Assembly: GCA_902729315.2 (NCBI GenBank)
Contig: LR746267.1
Coordinates: forward strand, 5,887,924 to 5,951,923
Length of the DNA stretch: 64,000 nt
Direction: 5' to 3'
DNA from: Spirodela intermedia
Lineage: Eukaryota > Streptophyta > Magnoliopsida > Alismatales > Araceae
In this document: positions 39,301 to 52,643 of the stretch, piece by piece
Layout of the letters: each line of letters opens with the position of its first letter
How positions within the stretch are numbered: the first letter of the stretch is position 1
The notes under the pieces: model-generated
Told to the model about the DNA's origin: nothing
Seen by the model: only the letters and a program-made list of their open reading frames with translations
Databases searched by the model: none
Program-made: the position numbers and the translations under genes

Positions 39301-42300
39301 CTGTTCTTCTTCATCGAGATTTACGAGCAATCTTCCACGTTTCTGTCCGACCTGCCACCAAAGCAAAGGGACTAAAGATGCTATCTTCTAGTATGAACTC
39401 GAATCAACACAAAGAGTACATGCAACAATAATATTATGATACGTTCAAAATAACAAAGCATACAAATATTCAGGATCTATTCAACAACCTTCAAAGCTCC
39501 ATCTATTCTGATAGGTCTCAAAGCTGTGCATGGCTCAATCAGACTTTCAAAAAGAGAAATAAGCTTTGAATAGTTTGGTTCCTCATCAAACTTCATATTT
39601 GTCACTGCCTCGAGAAAGTTTTTGAATGGAGGTGGGCAGAAACAGCACAACATCTCTGGAGAAGTGGCCATCTTTTTCTTACAAACAAGAAAGCTTTTGT
39701 TGTCGCCCTGCAGCACCAGAAAAAATGAGTTCTTGAATCCCACCTCAACTCAAAAAACGAAAGATTCAGAGAAAACAGCCACATGGCTAACGACCTGATA
39801 GCCTTGCCAGGGTAACCTTCCCTTGATGAGAAATATTAATGTGTAGGCCAGAGACTCGAGATCATCTCTTCTACTTCCTGTGCGACCTAAGTGCGCATGT
39901 ACACTTGCATATCTTATTGTTCCTCTGCCAGGACAAAGTCGTCAGACAAAAACATAGAGAAAATAATCCATACAAATTTAAAATGTGCATACCTAAAAAT
40001 GTCTGGTCTTTGGTCATAATCAACATGTTGACCTGATGACGAATCCCTCCATTTTGAGGCTGAACAATTTATATCAGTGACATGAGATGCTACTGGTGAT
40101 AAAAATCTATGCTTGGGTTACAAGAGTCCAAGAATTGAGCTAATCAGCGAAAACTTCTCAGTAAAGCACAGATGACTCGATTATTTTGGTGATATAAAAA
40201 GTAGTTTACTTTGAAAAGAAACAACGGAACAAAAATATAGCATACCCAACCCAAGATCAATAAGGAAAAGCTTCTTCTCATCAGGTGATCCAGGTTGGCC
40301 AAGCAAAAAGTTCTCTGGCTTAACATCTCCATGAACAAACCTGTGCCAGGGAAAGAAAATAGATGACGAGCAGCACGTAATTTCGCCAAATATGCTATTA
40401 AATTGAATAATGGATTATAACAAACTGGAGAAAAAAGTTCCCAGACACTGCATATGGTGACCCATGCTATCCACAACACAAAGTAAAGACAAAAGGGACT
40501 GGCAACATAAGGATGAGATTCTAAAATCCCTGAAAGCGTGGAAAACCAGGATATGGCGAATGGCATGCTAAATGGCGTATACCCCTCTGGATGCATGCAG
40601 CCAACACATTGACGAGTCAAATTCAAAACTTGGGGAATCAATTCAAGTATAGAGTGGGACACCCACTAAAGTGAAAACAAACAAACTTGGGGAACAAAAT
40701 CAAGTATAACTACATACCCCTTTAAATGAAGCTTCTCAAGAATTGAAATGGCCTCCACAGCAATACAGGCAGCCATACTTGGTGACATACTGTTCCAACA
40801 TTTCAGGTCTTAGAAAATTAGAACCACTACCCAGAGAGCAAGGGAGAAGATATAGCATAATACTTACGCTTGGCCAACAGAATTCCACACATCCCAAAGA
40901 CTGGGTCCGAGCATGTCCATGACCTGAAGCAATAAAGTTATTTATAATTTCCACTGATTGGTACGTTTACATCATATTCGTGATGGAGTTCCACCATACC
41001 AGAATGTAATAATCTCCTTGACGACCCTTGTAGTGAACCAAAGGCAGTCCGTAACATCCATTGAGAGTACTTTTAACAAAATATGGATATATTAGATATG
41101 AAACACACAGATAATGCACAAGAAAATATGCACGAGGCTCTGAAATGGATAACTTCTTACTTGTAGACTTGCCATTCATATGGAGCCCCATAATTACAAC
41201 CTTTACTGGTGCGATGTTCAAATTTCAGTGCTACCTGTGGTCAACGGATAATAAATTTTACTAAATGCAAATTAATATTGGCATCAGGATAAGTTATGGG
41301 AAAAATAGTGAATTCCACCTCAAAGGCATCTGCTCCTGGGCAATCTGATCCACCTGATACTCTTCGACCAACATAGACCTGACCAAAACCACCTTTTCCC
41401 AGCTTTCTATCAACCTTATATAATGGGGAGTTACCAACTTGCACCTAAAGATAGAAAACAATCAAAGGATAATCGTGATAATGTCAAATGTAAGATCAAA
41501 ACGACAACGCATTGTCCATCATTTATGCTGACAGCGTCACTGCAAAATCAAACAACCATTCTTTGGTCTTTTCTAGTAGTAAGAAGAGATGCTTAATTAC
41601 TTGGCTTTCTCTGGGAAAATAAGTTCAATTGTTACTATTGGCATTTTCCAAAATGTTTCATTTGACTCCTCTAATAGAACACAGAATAATCTACACCCCC
41701 TCTAGAGGAATCAATCTTGATGGGCTCTCAGTTCTACGGATCTAAAGATATGATCCAAATGAACTTCTAAAAAGAGCAGGCGACATCAGCGACGAGAAGA
41801 ATCTACACACTTCCGAACAGGTATATAGTAAGTGCAGTATGATAGTAGTCTGTTTGAAAATCAGGTGGACATTGGGTAATCTATATTAGTCAATAGATAT
41901 CCTGAGAAATGTCTTCCAGAATGCAAAAGGCAAAGAACTATCGTGCAAATGAAATGGAGAAATTTTATGATGCCTTGATGAAAATATATTAACCTCAAAA
42001 TAAACAAGCATGAGAACCTCACAAAAGGCTAATAAGAACAGAAAAGTGTGCTCAAGCATACATTTGAGTTTAAATAAATGATTGAGAAAAGGAATAACGC
42101 TGGTATCATGAAGGCTTGCTTTACGTTCCTGTTTATCACTGGGATAAAAAAAAATGAAGATTGACTCTTGACAAGATATCTGACGTTTCCCTCTTATATT
42201 CCATCCTATACCATATCTTTTTGGGGAAAAAAATATTTATGTTATGGCCAGAGCTGCATTGAAAATTTCTTGGCCATCCACCAGGAAATTATCGCATGCC

Positions 42301-42966
42301 TTGTACCAATTTAAGTACAACCCTACATAAATATGCAAGACATTCATCGACACACCCAGCAAAAGTCAATGTCATAGGGCACATTATTTGAATAAACATT
42401 ACTATAGAAGGAATATCATTTGAAACATGTGAAATGTCAAGAAAATATTGTTAAACTTCTGTATCGGAAAGTCAGGTACTCAGTCAAAATAAGAAATTAG
42501 AAAAAAAAACAAAACTGAGAAGATGTAGGGTTCAATAGATCTATACCCGGTCAGGAACAGGTGCTGTCGTTGCTTCTTCTTCAGCTGCTACTACTTTTTC
42601 CGGACTTCCTTCCTCCATTACAACAATTTTATCAGGAGGGTGCACGGCTGTCTGATTCACAACTGGGTCTTGAGCAATTTGAATGGGAGCTGCAGGCAGA
42701 ACTTCACAAGGTCTGTCTGGATCTAGATCAATCACCCTGATCCCACTCCCTCGGCCGCCAATGGTTCTAACTTTTGCTGCAGCTGGCCCTTTGGCTACTG
42801 CTGCACCATTTCCTCTTCCCCTTCCTACACCAACCCGTCTACCTGTCCTATTACTAGCTGGCAAAGCAAAGTTCTCGGCTTGTTCAATGGGCTGTGGCTG
42901 TGGTGCATCATCTACCCTTTTGGATTTCACACGACCTTGCCGGGTTCCACTGCGAAGCTCCGGCAT
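33309..42966 (-). CDS. MLK/PPK: MUT9-like / photoregulatory protein kinase (CK1-related)
   Basis: Nuclear Ser/Thr kinase family (MLK1-4, PPK1-4) that phosphorylates histones and light-signalling factors such as PIF3 and cryptochromes. Sixteen coding exons, in transcript order: 42966-42547, 41444-41319, 41234-41161, 41069-41000, 40923-40868, 40789-40718, 40340-40246, 40059-39993, 39924-39795, 39707-39489, 39351-39221, 38134-37960, 37868-37778, 35239-35082, 34823-34635, 33368-33309; 710 aa. The N-terminus starts [17 protein letters not shown] and is basic, with Gly/Arg repeats (nuclear). The kinase domain shows [11 protein letters not shown], the ATP lysine in VALKFEHR, the catalytic loop HGDVKPEN (HGD in place of HRD, as in CK1/VRK relatives) and DLGLA in place of DFG. 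The family-specific C-terminal half contains [40 protein letters not shown] and ends SICYGRTVC. An acceptor at 43021/43020 indicates a 5'UTR intron. Confidence 0.96.
35240..37777 (-). other. Long intron of the MLK gene (2.5 kb)
   Basis: Much longer than the other introns of this gene. It is AT-rich, with a TTTTC-repeat stretch at about 35566-35595 and an (AAT)-rich run at about 35331-35353 lying in the exon 14 flank. I saw no transposon ends or coding remnants. Confidence 0.5.
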
Positions 42967-44400
42967 TATCTCCCCATGCAAGTTACGGCCAGACCGGGTA
43001 TTGAGTTTCCCTGTTGGTACCTGCACAATGCTGAGAGTGCAAAGGACGAAGACAGTGAGCCCATCAAGAAAATATGGAGGAATGTGGACTAAAAAAGGAT
43101 ACCCAGAAGATCCCAGAGAGAAGGAAAACAAAAAGAAGAAGGATCTCAGTAAACAAAGAAATGATGAGGCCAAATTCTAAAGTAGCCATAAGCTTCAAGA
43201 CTGGAAATCTAATTCTAACAGGCTAAGGAACAAGAACAAGGCGGACACAGCTTACACATCCAACCGGGAGAGGAGAAAGCGATAAGAAGATCAAGATGTA
43301 TAGAGGCAGATGAGATAAATTTCGTTTCTTTGTAGAGCCACATAAAAATTACCAAATTAAGGCAAAAATTCAGATCGTCAAAATGGAAACAGCATTATTT
43401 TAGGAAAAAAATTCCATTCCTTTTTTGGAAATGGAAGAGAACTGCTTCTTTTCTGAACCCCCTCCTCTCCCATGTCAGACGCTACTGTTTAGTAAGAAAT
43501 TACACCCTTTTGCAGGAAAAGCAGTTGTCTCCCCAGAACTGAGGATCCTCACTGGCAAAGAAACAAGGGGGTAATCCACCTAACTTCACAAATGATTTTC
43601 CGAGAAGAAATCAAAGACATTTGAGAAGAATTATATTGTCATCAGTAGAACACCTCATCTAAATAGTTCGTCAAATGAGGCGTCCAGGGAACCAGAACGT
43701 TCAGACTGAACCCCCTCCTCTCGTCCCTGGTTCGAATCGATCCAATCGTAATGGTGGAGAGATGCTTGAGAAGAAAGGCTGTAACTTTCATTAACACAAT
43801 CGGGATCATCTGAACCGACGCAACCGATCATCCGAATCCAATCCAAAACCCGACACAACACCGGAAGCACGTTTCCAACAGAAAAAACAGAACCGATCGT
43901 CCAAGAAACGAATCAGAATCTCATCGGCACGAGGATGGAAGGGAGCAGAACCTGAAACAGCGACGATCGGTGCCCGATGGTGCCACCGGATCGGTTTCAA
44001 CACAATCGACGGAGTCACCGACTCCTCGGCCGCCCCCGATCCGGATCCTCAGAGGAGGCGTCGGGAGGTTGGGGGCTCCCCGAGCGCTCTACGAAAATTC
44101 GCCCCCTTCCGTTCTCCGCCTCTGCACGCCTCGCCGGCGAAGGCACCGCCCCTCCAGCGGACAGAATCCCGCCGGCGACCTGCGATCGGCGTGGGACGGA
44201 GCTTCCTCAGGCGAAAACAACGGAATAGCAAAGAAGACCACCGATGGCGACGAAAACGACCTGGCGGCGGCACTCTCCACTCCCTCTGCACTTCTCTCCC
44301 TCTCTAACTGCGACCGCCCCTTCCCCTTCGTCCTTCTTATCCCTCCTCCCTCTCGCTGATGCTCTCCACGACTTCTCCCTCCCCTCTGCGCGTTCATCTA
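42967..44400 (-). promoter_or_regulatory. MLK 5'UTR exons, leader intron and promoter
   Basis: Leader exon 2 spans 43020-42967. A plausible leader exon 1 ends at 43952 with CAG/GTTCTG on the minus strand, giving an intron of about 930 bp; its 5' end lies within the GC-rich stretch 43960-44400. The donor choice is inferred. Confidence 0.45.
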
Positions 44401-44578
44401 TTACATATCCATCCATCTACTTCCCGAGCTGTCCGAAATCTGTAGTACTTCCTCCTGGGGGGCTAGCCGATGCATGCAGAACCTACGTGGCCATTCTCTG
44501 CCTCCGTGGCACCCAACAGCTGGCACCCCACCCCAGTTCTCGGGCCGGGCCCATAAAAAGCCCGAACAGTGGTAATCA

Positions 44579-45630
44579 GAAGAGGGAGAGAGAGGGAGAG
44601 AGAGGGAGAGAGAGGGAGAGAGAGGGAGAGAGAGGGAGAGAGAGGGAGAGAGAAGGACAGAGAGGGAGAAAGAGGGAGAGAGAAGGACAGAGAGGGAGAA
44701 AGAGAGTTGGGCTTTTCGGGCCGAACCTAGAAAAGCCCCAGAGTGAACTTAGAAGAGTATTAATGTCGGGCCGGGCCCGCCGCGTCTCGCATTGTATAGC
44801 TGGTTGAAATGCCCAGCGCGCTAACCACCCCTGCCTCCATCTAAATGGGAAGATCTTGCGATTTCAACGAATTTTCTACAGAATGGGCCCTCGCGATTCT
44901 CCGGCCGAGCCTTAGAAAAGCCCGAAAAAATGTCTATATTTTGGTTATCCCCAGGCCATGAGAAGAGAGAGGGAGAGAGAGCGGTGGCCTTTTTGGACCG
45001 AGCCCTAGAAAAGGCAAAAATGAACCTAGAATAGGAATAATGTCGGACCGGGCCTGCCTGCTTCTTTCATCTTATAGCCTGATTAACCCGAAGAACAAAA
45101 AGCCCACCAGCAACGCGCCACCCACAACCCCCCAATTCTCGGACCTGGCCCGTAGAAAAGTCCGAAAAGTGGCAATGAGAATAGAGAGAGAGAGAGGGGT
45201 GGTCTTTTCGGGCCGAGAAAACCCCAAATTAGCCTTATTTACCGGGGAAAAAAGCCCATGTCCGCTAACCCCCTGCGCCAAAGTAAATGAGAAGACCTTG
45301 CCATTTTAACGAGTAGTGGGCCCCATAAAACCTTGGGCGGAGCGCGTGGAAAAGCCCGAAAGTTAGCTCTATTTTTCTTACATCAGTGCAATGAGAAAGA
45401 GAGAGAGTATGCGGTAGGCTTTTCCGGGCCGAGCCCTAGTAAAGTCCAAAGTGAATCTAAAATAGGAACGATGTCGGGCCGGGCCCTTGTCTTTCATTGT
45501 ATAGCCTGATTCACGGGGGAAAAGCCCATCCCGATAACCTACCCTGCGCCTGACTTAATGAGAAGACCTTGCCATTTCAACGATATTTGTCTCCAGAGTG
45601 GACCCCATAATTCTCTGCCATTAGAAGAAA

Positions 45631-45668
<38 letters not shown>

Positions 45669-45800
45669 CTTCTTTCCGGCCGAGCTCTATAAAAGCACAC
45701 TGTGAACCTAGAATAAGAATGACGTTGGGCCGGGCCTGCATCTTTTATTTTATAGCCTGATTTACCGGGGAAAAAGCCCGGCTCGATAACCTTCCCCTGC
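44579..45800. repeat. Tandem array of 210-280 bp units with GA tracts and GGGCCGGGCC
   Basis: Each unit holds a GA tract, then GGCTTTTCGGGCCGAGCCCTAG-like sequence, AGTGAACCTAGAATAGGAAT, ATGTCGGGCCGGGCC, ATAGCCTGATT, ACCGGGGAAAAAGCCC, and ATGAGAAGACCTTGCCATTT, ending in GTGGGCCCCATAA and GAAAAGCCCGAAA. GGCTTTT anchors lie near 44709, 44986, 45201, 45416 and 45664, giving spacings of about 278, 215, 215 and 248. The first GA tract (44579-44706) is expanded as GAGAGGGA units. The third unit lacks the ATGTCGGGCC block. No ORF is shared between units. Confidence 0.85.
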
Positions 45801-46634
45801 CATTGCAATAAATTTTTCTATAGCCTGCCACCCCAAGGCAAGTGGACTTCTAATTTCCCCTTCATCTGAGGGTTGACCCATTCAAGAGTCAACGCCGAGG
45901 GAGTGGCATAACTTCCTTTCCCTTTAATAGAAATGCACGCTTACCAGGTTGCAAGATTGTTGGTTACTTGTGCCCATTAACCTCGATCCCGTTTAACAAT
46001 AAAATATATATGCATGGTGTTAATGTAATAATGTTATAAGTCTAACTAACGAGGGTCTCATGAGCCATCCATTTAGAGTAAAAAATTATTAATTACGCTT
46101 AAACATAGGGTTATGGTCACTTTTACAAAATTAATGATAATTTTCAATGTTTTTGTAACGAGGATCCTGTTTTTGTTCAATTTGTGTATATGCCTTTTAG
46201 CAGTTGATTATTGACGCTTTATGGATATCTTTAGCAATTGTAAATGTACCACAAAATGTTGCAATAGTCTTCCACGGGTACCTACGAACGTAATTTTTTT
46301 TTATGTGCTGGAAAATAGTAAGGAATATATTTTTCTAGATTTTGATTAAAGTTGATTCATCATGGATTCAATATTTTGAGTTGGGGCCTACCAAATAATA
46401 ATAATTATTATTAACTTCAATTGATTAGTGTCTACTAATTTGGGAATCTGGGGTTATCTAAACAATAATATTATTATGCATAATACTGTATTATTTTCAC
46501 TTTTATTCAATTTTTTTTAAGGATGATTTTTTATGAATTCACAACTTGCATAATCCATATAGAAAATAAGAATAAATAAATAAACACTACATATTTCCTA
46601 AAAAGAGTGAGATAGTGAGAGGTAGAGAGAGATG

Positions 46635-46672
<38 letters not shown>

Positions 46673-47500
46673 GATAGAGAGAGAGAGAGAGATGGATGAA
46701 GTACTTATCATCATCATCATCCTGAGGTCTCCACGTGGACGAAGAGGAAAACTGGGGGATATATTAAATGGTGAGCGAGTACAATGTTAGATTTTTTTTT
46801 CGCAAATGGAACGCCTAATAAACCAACAAGTACGAAAAACTCCTAGAAAGATGGAAATATGCGATCGACATTAGAGACATCTCGGGGCCTCAGTTCGAAG
46901 CCACGAATACCGTACACAAGGGCACATCTACTATTTAGGAATTTAAAAGACAATAAAATATCCATATATCGTCTTCAGCGAGTGGAAGGGAGAGAGAGTA
47001 CGATGGCACCAATATCGTTAGCCCTCAAGGGCTCTCTCTCTCTCTCTAGATCCCATTCAGTAAATGCGGAGAGATGCTAGAATAAGAGGAGATAGAATGC
47101 CTCGGTGCTTAGATTTTTCATCCGCCCCAGAGAAACTTTATTTGCTGGCATACTTTTACGGCCAAACAAGCTTTTAATTTAAATATATATATATTTTGGG
47201 AAAATATATTATAAGAAAATGTAAAAAAATGTACCTATAAATTTAATATTTATAAATTAAAATAATAACTCACCCAAGGTTGATTATGGAGAGAGCCGTT
47301 CGCAAAAATGTGAACAAATTCGATTCTACGGCTATTTCAGGTGCACTAAATATGTGCTAAGATATAACAAAGAAAAAAATAATTAGGAAAATAAAATAAA
47401 TGTGTAAACAATATTTTGAAACTATTAGGGTATATTCGTAAGTATCCGAAATAATAATGAATAATTTATATATTTTTTTTACCGGGAAAGAAAAAGCGTG
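45801..47500. other. AT-rich intergenic region
   Basis: No gene is seen. A (GATA)n tract lies at about 46635-46671, followed by a short GA run. Short ORFs here lack recognisable motifs. Confidence 0.5.
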
Positions 47501-47808
47501 AGACGAGATGGTATTTGAATCTTCTCTCTCTCTCTCTCTACCCCTCTTTCTCTCTCTACCTCAGCTCGGCGCATTGGACGCCCCCGCCTTTTTAGGGTTT
47601 TTCTCTCTCTTGGGTTTTGCTGCGCAGCCAGCCCCAGCATTTGCCTTCCCCAGCAGGCATTGTCCCTGGCCGGATCTGTATCTTGGAGCAGGATTAGGGT
47701 GCAAACTGCGTCGTATACCACAGACGGGTGGCCTTCCCTCCCTCAGGAAGCGCCGGCGAGGCAGCGTAGTCTTCTCGGTCTTCCGGAGATCTGCTTATCG
47801 CGAGAAAC
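47501..47808 (+). promoter_or_regulatory. ECT-gene leader with telo-box-like element
   Basis: CT tracts at about 47523-47540 are followed by TTTAGGGTTTTTCTC near 47590, which matches the plant telo-box (AAACCCTA on the other strand) common in leaders of translation-related genes. The leader continues to the ATG at 47809. Confidence 0.45.
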
Positions 47809-50800
47809 ATGGCGACGTTCACTCCTGCAGCTGACCGTACGGATCAATCGCCTCCTCTCTCTCTCTCCCCCGTTCTGAGTTTCTCTTATCTATGATGCTT
47901 GTTCTTGCTTCGAGATCGTACGGGTTTCTCGGCGTCATCGTGGAATCTGTTTAGGCTGGATGTGCGAAGGGTTTCCTCTTTCTTTTCTATTCGCCTTCGT
48001 TTTCATGCGGAGGTTTTTCGTTGAAGTTTAGGCCGATATATGTGTGATCGCCGAACTAGGGTCGTCTTTCTCAAGTTGTGTGAGGGTTTCGGAGGTGTAG
48101 GTCGTATCACTTCTCTTTTTCCTTGGTTGATTGTTCGGTTTACTCCCTATAATTGACTTGTCCTATTTGGGGTGTGACCTTGACTATGTTGCAATCGATC
48201 CTATTCTTGGAATTTCTCGGTTTTATTATTTTCGATCCTTGACGTGGAGCTCGTAGATGCTTGTCTTCTATCATCCTGTGGAAATACATGATCGTATATG
48301 TGTTTCAGGTTTATCGCTTGTTTTATTTTGCTTTGAATGATTTGGGGGCTCATCTGTTGATTTGGTCTCCTTATGTAGTGGGATTCTCTGCTGGAGAGGT
48401 TGGGAACTAATTTTTTTTCCTGTTACAGAAACCGCGGATTTGGTGCAGAAGTTGTCTTTGGATACTCAGACGAAGACCCATAACGTCCAAGAGATTACCA
48501 AGAAGGTAACTTCTGCATTGTGATTGAGGTGCACTCTTACTATGGTCGTTTTGTCGATAAGTCTTCCTTCTTACATTGTCTGCCCTTCATATGTCAGCAG
48601 TCCAATGGATCAGTAGAACGTAGCAATCTGGCAAATGGGAATGCACCATCAAGTGAGCGATCAACGACACCCATTTTGCAGGACTTCGTTGATCCAAGCA
48701 TGTACTATCTTTCCAGTGGATATGCATCACAACCCTATTATTTTGGAAGTATGTCTATGCTTTTATTTTTAAAGATACGTTTTGGTATTAATGTTAATGC
48801 GTTTATTTGAATTACATGGCATTTTGGACACCGAAAGATGATTTTTGTATATTATTACGTGAGAAACAAGTCATGTCAATCACTGGATTTTTTGTTTTTA
48901 AGTGCTCAATTGTATATCAGTGCTTGAACTCTTCTGACTATTATCCTTTCCTGTTATGTTTTCAGCATACAATAACAAGTGGGACGATTACTCGAGATAT
49001 GTAAATCCTGATGAGGTACCTGTAATCCCTTTTTTTGTCCCACCCATATAACTGTTTCCAAGGCATTATGTGTTTATAAATAGATGCACATATTCATTTA
49101 ATTATGAATATTCCTTTTTCATTTAATCATATTATATTTTCTTTAGTAACTGGTTCTTCGAATGCCCAGTTGCTAAAGTTATTCCTTATATATTATAGTC
49201 TGAAATAGCTTTATTATCGTGAATATTCCCTAGGTATTATGTCATTCGAAATAAATTTTTTTTGGTAACGAGTTTTCTGTTGTTGAGCGTTTTTCGGTTT
49301 ATTTCATGTGTTTTATTAGTTCGGAGATCTGATTTAGTAACTTGTTGACCACCTGCAGGGTGTTTATGGAGATTTCTACCCTGGTTATGGATATGCGCCC
49401 TATGGTGCGTATGCTCCTCCCGGTTCTCCAGTTCCGACCGCGGGACCTGATGGTCAATTGTATGGTCCTCAACAGTATCAGTACCCAGGCCTTTACTACA
49501 TGCCGTCAACCCCCAGCAGTTCAACATTGACTTCTACTAGTCAACCACCTACATCTCGAGCAGAAGTTTCGGGATCTGCTGCGAGTGAAGAACCAACTGT
49601 TTCTGTTGATGCCACAAAGATGACCACAAAAGGAACTTCTAATGGATCTGCAAACGGTGACGTTGGAAGTGTACCACTGAAGCATAACCATCAGAAGCCA
49701 TTGGCGTCAAATGGTTCACGTGGGAATAGTGCTTTGCCAGGTGGCATCCCTTCTGGTTACCCCCCTGACCCTAGATACGCGTATGATGGAATGCGGTCGC
49801 CTGTTCCATGGCTCGATGGTCCTGCTTTCCTCGATGGACAGCACAGACAAGCTGCAACAAGCACTCTCTCTTCAATGGTAATCTATCATGACATCAATTC
49901 ATGGCCCATTAGACTCCCTTGTCAATCTCTTACTCTCTCTTTTGGGACCATGTTTTTTCAAGTGATTTCTACCTGCTTTACTGCCTGTAATCACCAACTT
50001 TTCTTATATGTGATGCCAGGGTCTGAACACTCAGAGGTCAGCTTCTGGAATGGGGCCGGGCTCCCATGGACTCATGAGCAGGATGTACCCAAACAGCAGG
50101 ATGTACGGCCAGTATGGGAGTGCCTACAGGGCGGCTGGATTTTCATCGAGTGGTTATGATTCCAGAGCCAGCGGGCACGGTTGGTATACTGTTGACCCTA
50201 AGTACAAGCCCAGGGGAAGAGGCGGATTCTTCTCCCATGGCAACGAGAACAACGAGTTAGGTGAGCTGAACAGAGGTCCACGGTCTGGCCACTTCAAGGT
50301 CCAAAAGGGGCTGGGGCCCAATCCTGCCGTCTCAGTGAAGGGGCAGAGTGTCCTGTCCAGTGACGGCAATGAAGGTTCCACGTTAGTTCCAGAGAAGGAG
50401 CTGTACAACAAAGCTGACTTCCCAGATAACTACTCTGATGCAAAATTTTTTGTCATCAAGTCATACAGCGAGGACGATGTTCACAAGAGCATCAAGTATG
50501 GTGTCTGGGCCAGCACGGTCAACGGGAACAAGAAGCTCCACTCTGCCTATCAAGAGTCAAAGGAAAGATTGGGCGGCTGCCCCGTCTTCTTGTTTTTCTC
50601 AGTAAGTCGTCCCGAAATCTTGCACGGGCTCGTTCTGTCTTTCAAGGCTTCTACTTTAATATTTCCTTTTCGGGAATCATTGCTGAATCTCACAGGTAAA
50701 CACGAGCGGTCAGTTCGTCGGCGTTGCAGAGATGGTGGGCCCTGTTGACTTCAACAAGACTGTGGACTACTGGCAGCAGGACAGGTGGAATGGCTGCTTT

Positions 50801-51520
50801 CCTGTCATGTGGCATATCGTGAAGGACGTCCCCAATAGCATGCTTAAACACATAATATTAGAGAACAATGACAATAAGCCGGTGACCAACAGCAGAGACA
50901 CTCAGGAGGTGAGCAGAACCTATTTTCTGCGAGCAGAGGCTTCCCCCCCGTTGAATCGTTCGTTCTCCTCTGTGATTAACCTGTAATTTTCTGTTTTAAT
51001 TTTCTTGGGTAGGTCAAACTCGAGCAGGGCCTTCAGATGCTCAAGCTGTTCAAAGAGCATGTCAGTAAGACATCGATTCTGGATGACTTTTTGTTTTATG
51101 AAGTGCGGCAGAAAACTATGCAGGAGAAGAGGGCCAAGCAACAGCAGTTTCTTAAACAGGCAAGCTTCCCATCTATGGGTTTATGAGGATAATTACCCTA
51201 TTTAAATGGTTTCTCACTCTAGAGCCGCTTGACTCTGGCCACAGGTTAGTGCGAGAAATTCAGGAGATGGCCCTGTGGTTGAAGAGAAAGGCAAGGAGGG
51301 CACGGCCGAGAAGGCTATAATATCACAGAACCCAGTGGAATCGGCTGCGTTTTTGAGCAAGGAGACGATCGATGCTGCCCTGGGAGAATCCAAACTGGGG
51401 GAGGAGACTTGTATGGCTGCAGCACTGGTCAACCCCACGCTGGTCAACGACGCCCAAAAGGTTGCTATATTGGCAGCTGAGAGAAAGGGTGTGGCAAATG
51501 GGATCGCCAACAGCTGCTAA
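47809..51520 (+). CDS. ECT: YTH-domain m6A-reader protein (EVOLUTIONARILY CONSERVED C-TERMINAL REGION family)
   Basis: Cytoplasmic reader of N6-methyladenosine in mRNA. Nine exons: 47809-47836, 48429-48505, 48601-48748, 48966-49015, 49359-49877, 50020-50601, 50696-50908, 51013-51159, 51245-51520; 679 aa. The N-terminus [20 protein letters not shown] is the family start. A long Tyr/Pro/Gly/Ser-rich disordered region follows ([35 protein letters not shown]), then the YTH domain at about 415-560: [26 protein letters not shown] (first cage Trp), [20 protein letters not shown], and [10 protein letters not shown] (further cage aromatics). A charged tail ends the protein. Exon 8 is followed by a GC donor (CAG/GCAAGC at 51159/51160). 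The exon 3 acceptor could alternatively be three bases upstream, adding one Gln. Closest to the ECT2/ECT4 type by eye. Confidence 0.95.
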
Positions 51521-52643
51521 CCCCTCTTCGGACGCATTTCTCTCTCGGTGTTCAGTGATGGGGTTTTTTCGTCAGAAAGCGATTTCCTTTTATGGGTCTT
51601 TTTTTTTTCCTGATTCTAGGCGTAATAGCTTTCAGTGTTCTTGGTGTGATAGCGTATCTGAGTTTCCAAAGGCGGTAGTAGGGGTTTCCTTCATGGCTTT
51701 TCCACACGGGCAAACCCATTTCTTTCCTTCTTTCTTCCTTTCTTTCGTCCCCTTAAGAGATGTACCTGAGTCTCCTCTCATTTTGTTCCTCCTTTTCATC
51801 TCTCTCTCTCTCTTGCTTTCTTCGGTAAAGAACATGTTGATGTAGCTTCTAATTAGTCGGTGGCTTCTACCAGCTTTTTACTTAATATGGGAAAATCTCC
51901 TCTGCCCTTCTTCTGGAAGCTGCTGCTTTCTAACCGATCATCATCATCTCGTCGTCCTCGTCGTCGTTGTCGTTGTCGTCATTATGTCTGGTCCCTCTGT
52001 CGGAAGTCTGTCTTGAATGAGTGTTGAACTGGTGGTCTGTTTCCTGTCTTATCTGGGTTCTTCCTACTACGCTTCCTGCCCCCCCAGCTGCCGTTGACTG
52101 TTTGGGCTTTCTTCACCCCTTGTGCCACTGATCATGAGGGGGGAAGTCGACTGTGTCGGTTGACTGTTGAGAAAATGTGTTGTGGTCAACAGTCGAGAAA
52201 ATGTCCTTCGATGTTTACTTATGGTAAGCCGTAGGCTGCCGGAGGCCCAAACATTAACCTTTTGACTTCATCTCCCCACCCCCCGGTCTGCTCCGCGGAG
52301 TCTACTCACTGCTGACCAACGTCACATGTTTGAAATTTGAAACCCTCCCCGTCCTCCCATCTTAATTTCATATCCGCCCACGGATCTAGATTCTCTTGCC
52401 TCTGTCATCCACGCTGAAGAAGATCCCCCCCCCCCTCTCTGTCTCTCTCTCTCCTTCTTTCTCTCTCTAAAAATGACAGAATCTTCATGAACACGCATGA
52501 GGTTGGGTTTCGTGGTGGAAGAACCCACCTGCTAACCGAACCCAGAAAGGTAGAACCGATGACAGCCGGAGGAAGAAGAAGGTGACAAAGCACAGAGCTA
52601 GGATAATAATGGTAACGAGAAGGGGAGGATGAAGGGAGGTTAG
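51521..52643. other. Convergent region between ECT and GATA genes
   Basis: ECT 3'UTR (T-rich, to about 51900), a GTCGTC-rich stretch near 51945-51980, several TTGAC motifs near 52090-52190, and a C7-10/CT tract at about 52425-52465. The GATA 3' flank follows on the minus strand. No gene is seen. Confidence 0.5.

Noticed and set aside
43729-43738. GGTTCGAATC, resembling a tRNA T-loop
   Set aside because: No flanking T-stem, anticodon arm or acceptor stem could be paired; it lies in the inferred MLK leader intron.
44244-44807. 187-aa frame with long RERE runs upstream of MLK
   Set aside because: It is translation of GAGAGGGA repeats and a GC-rich leader, with no conserved sequence outside low complexity.
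44579-45800. Repeat array considered as a CRISPR-like or regulatory RNA array
   Set aside because: Units are long, diverged and without unique spacers, in plant nuclear DNA; ordinary tandem duplication explains it.
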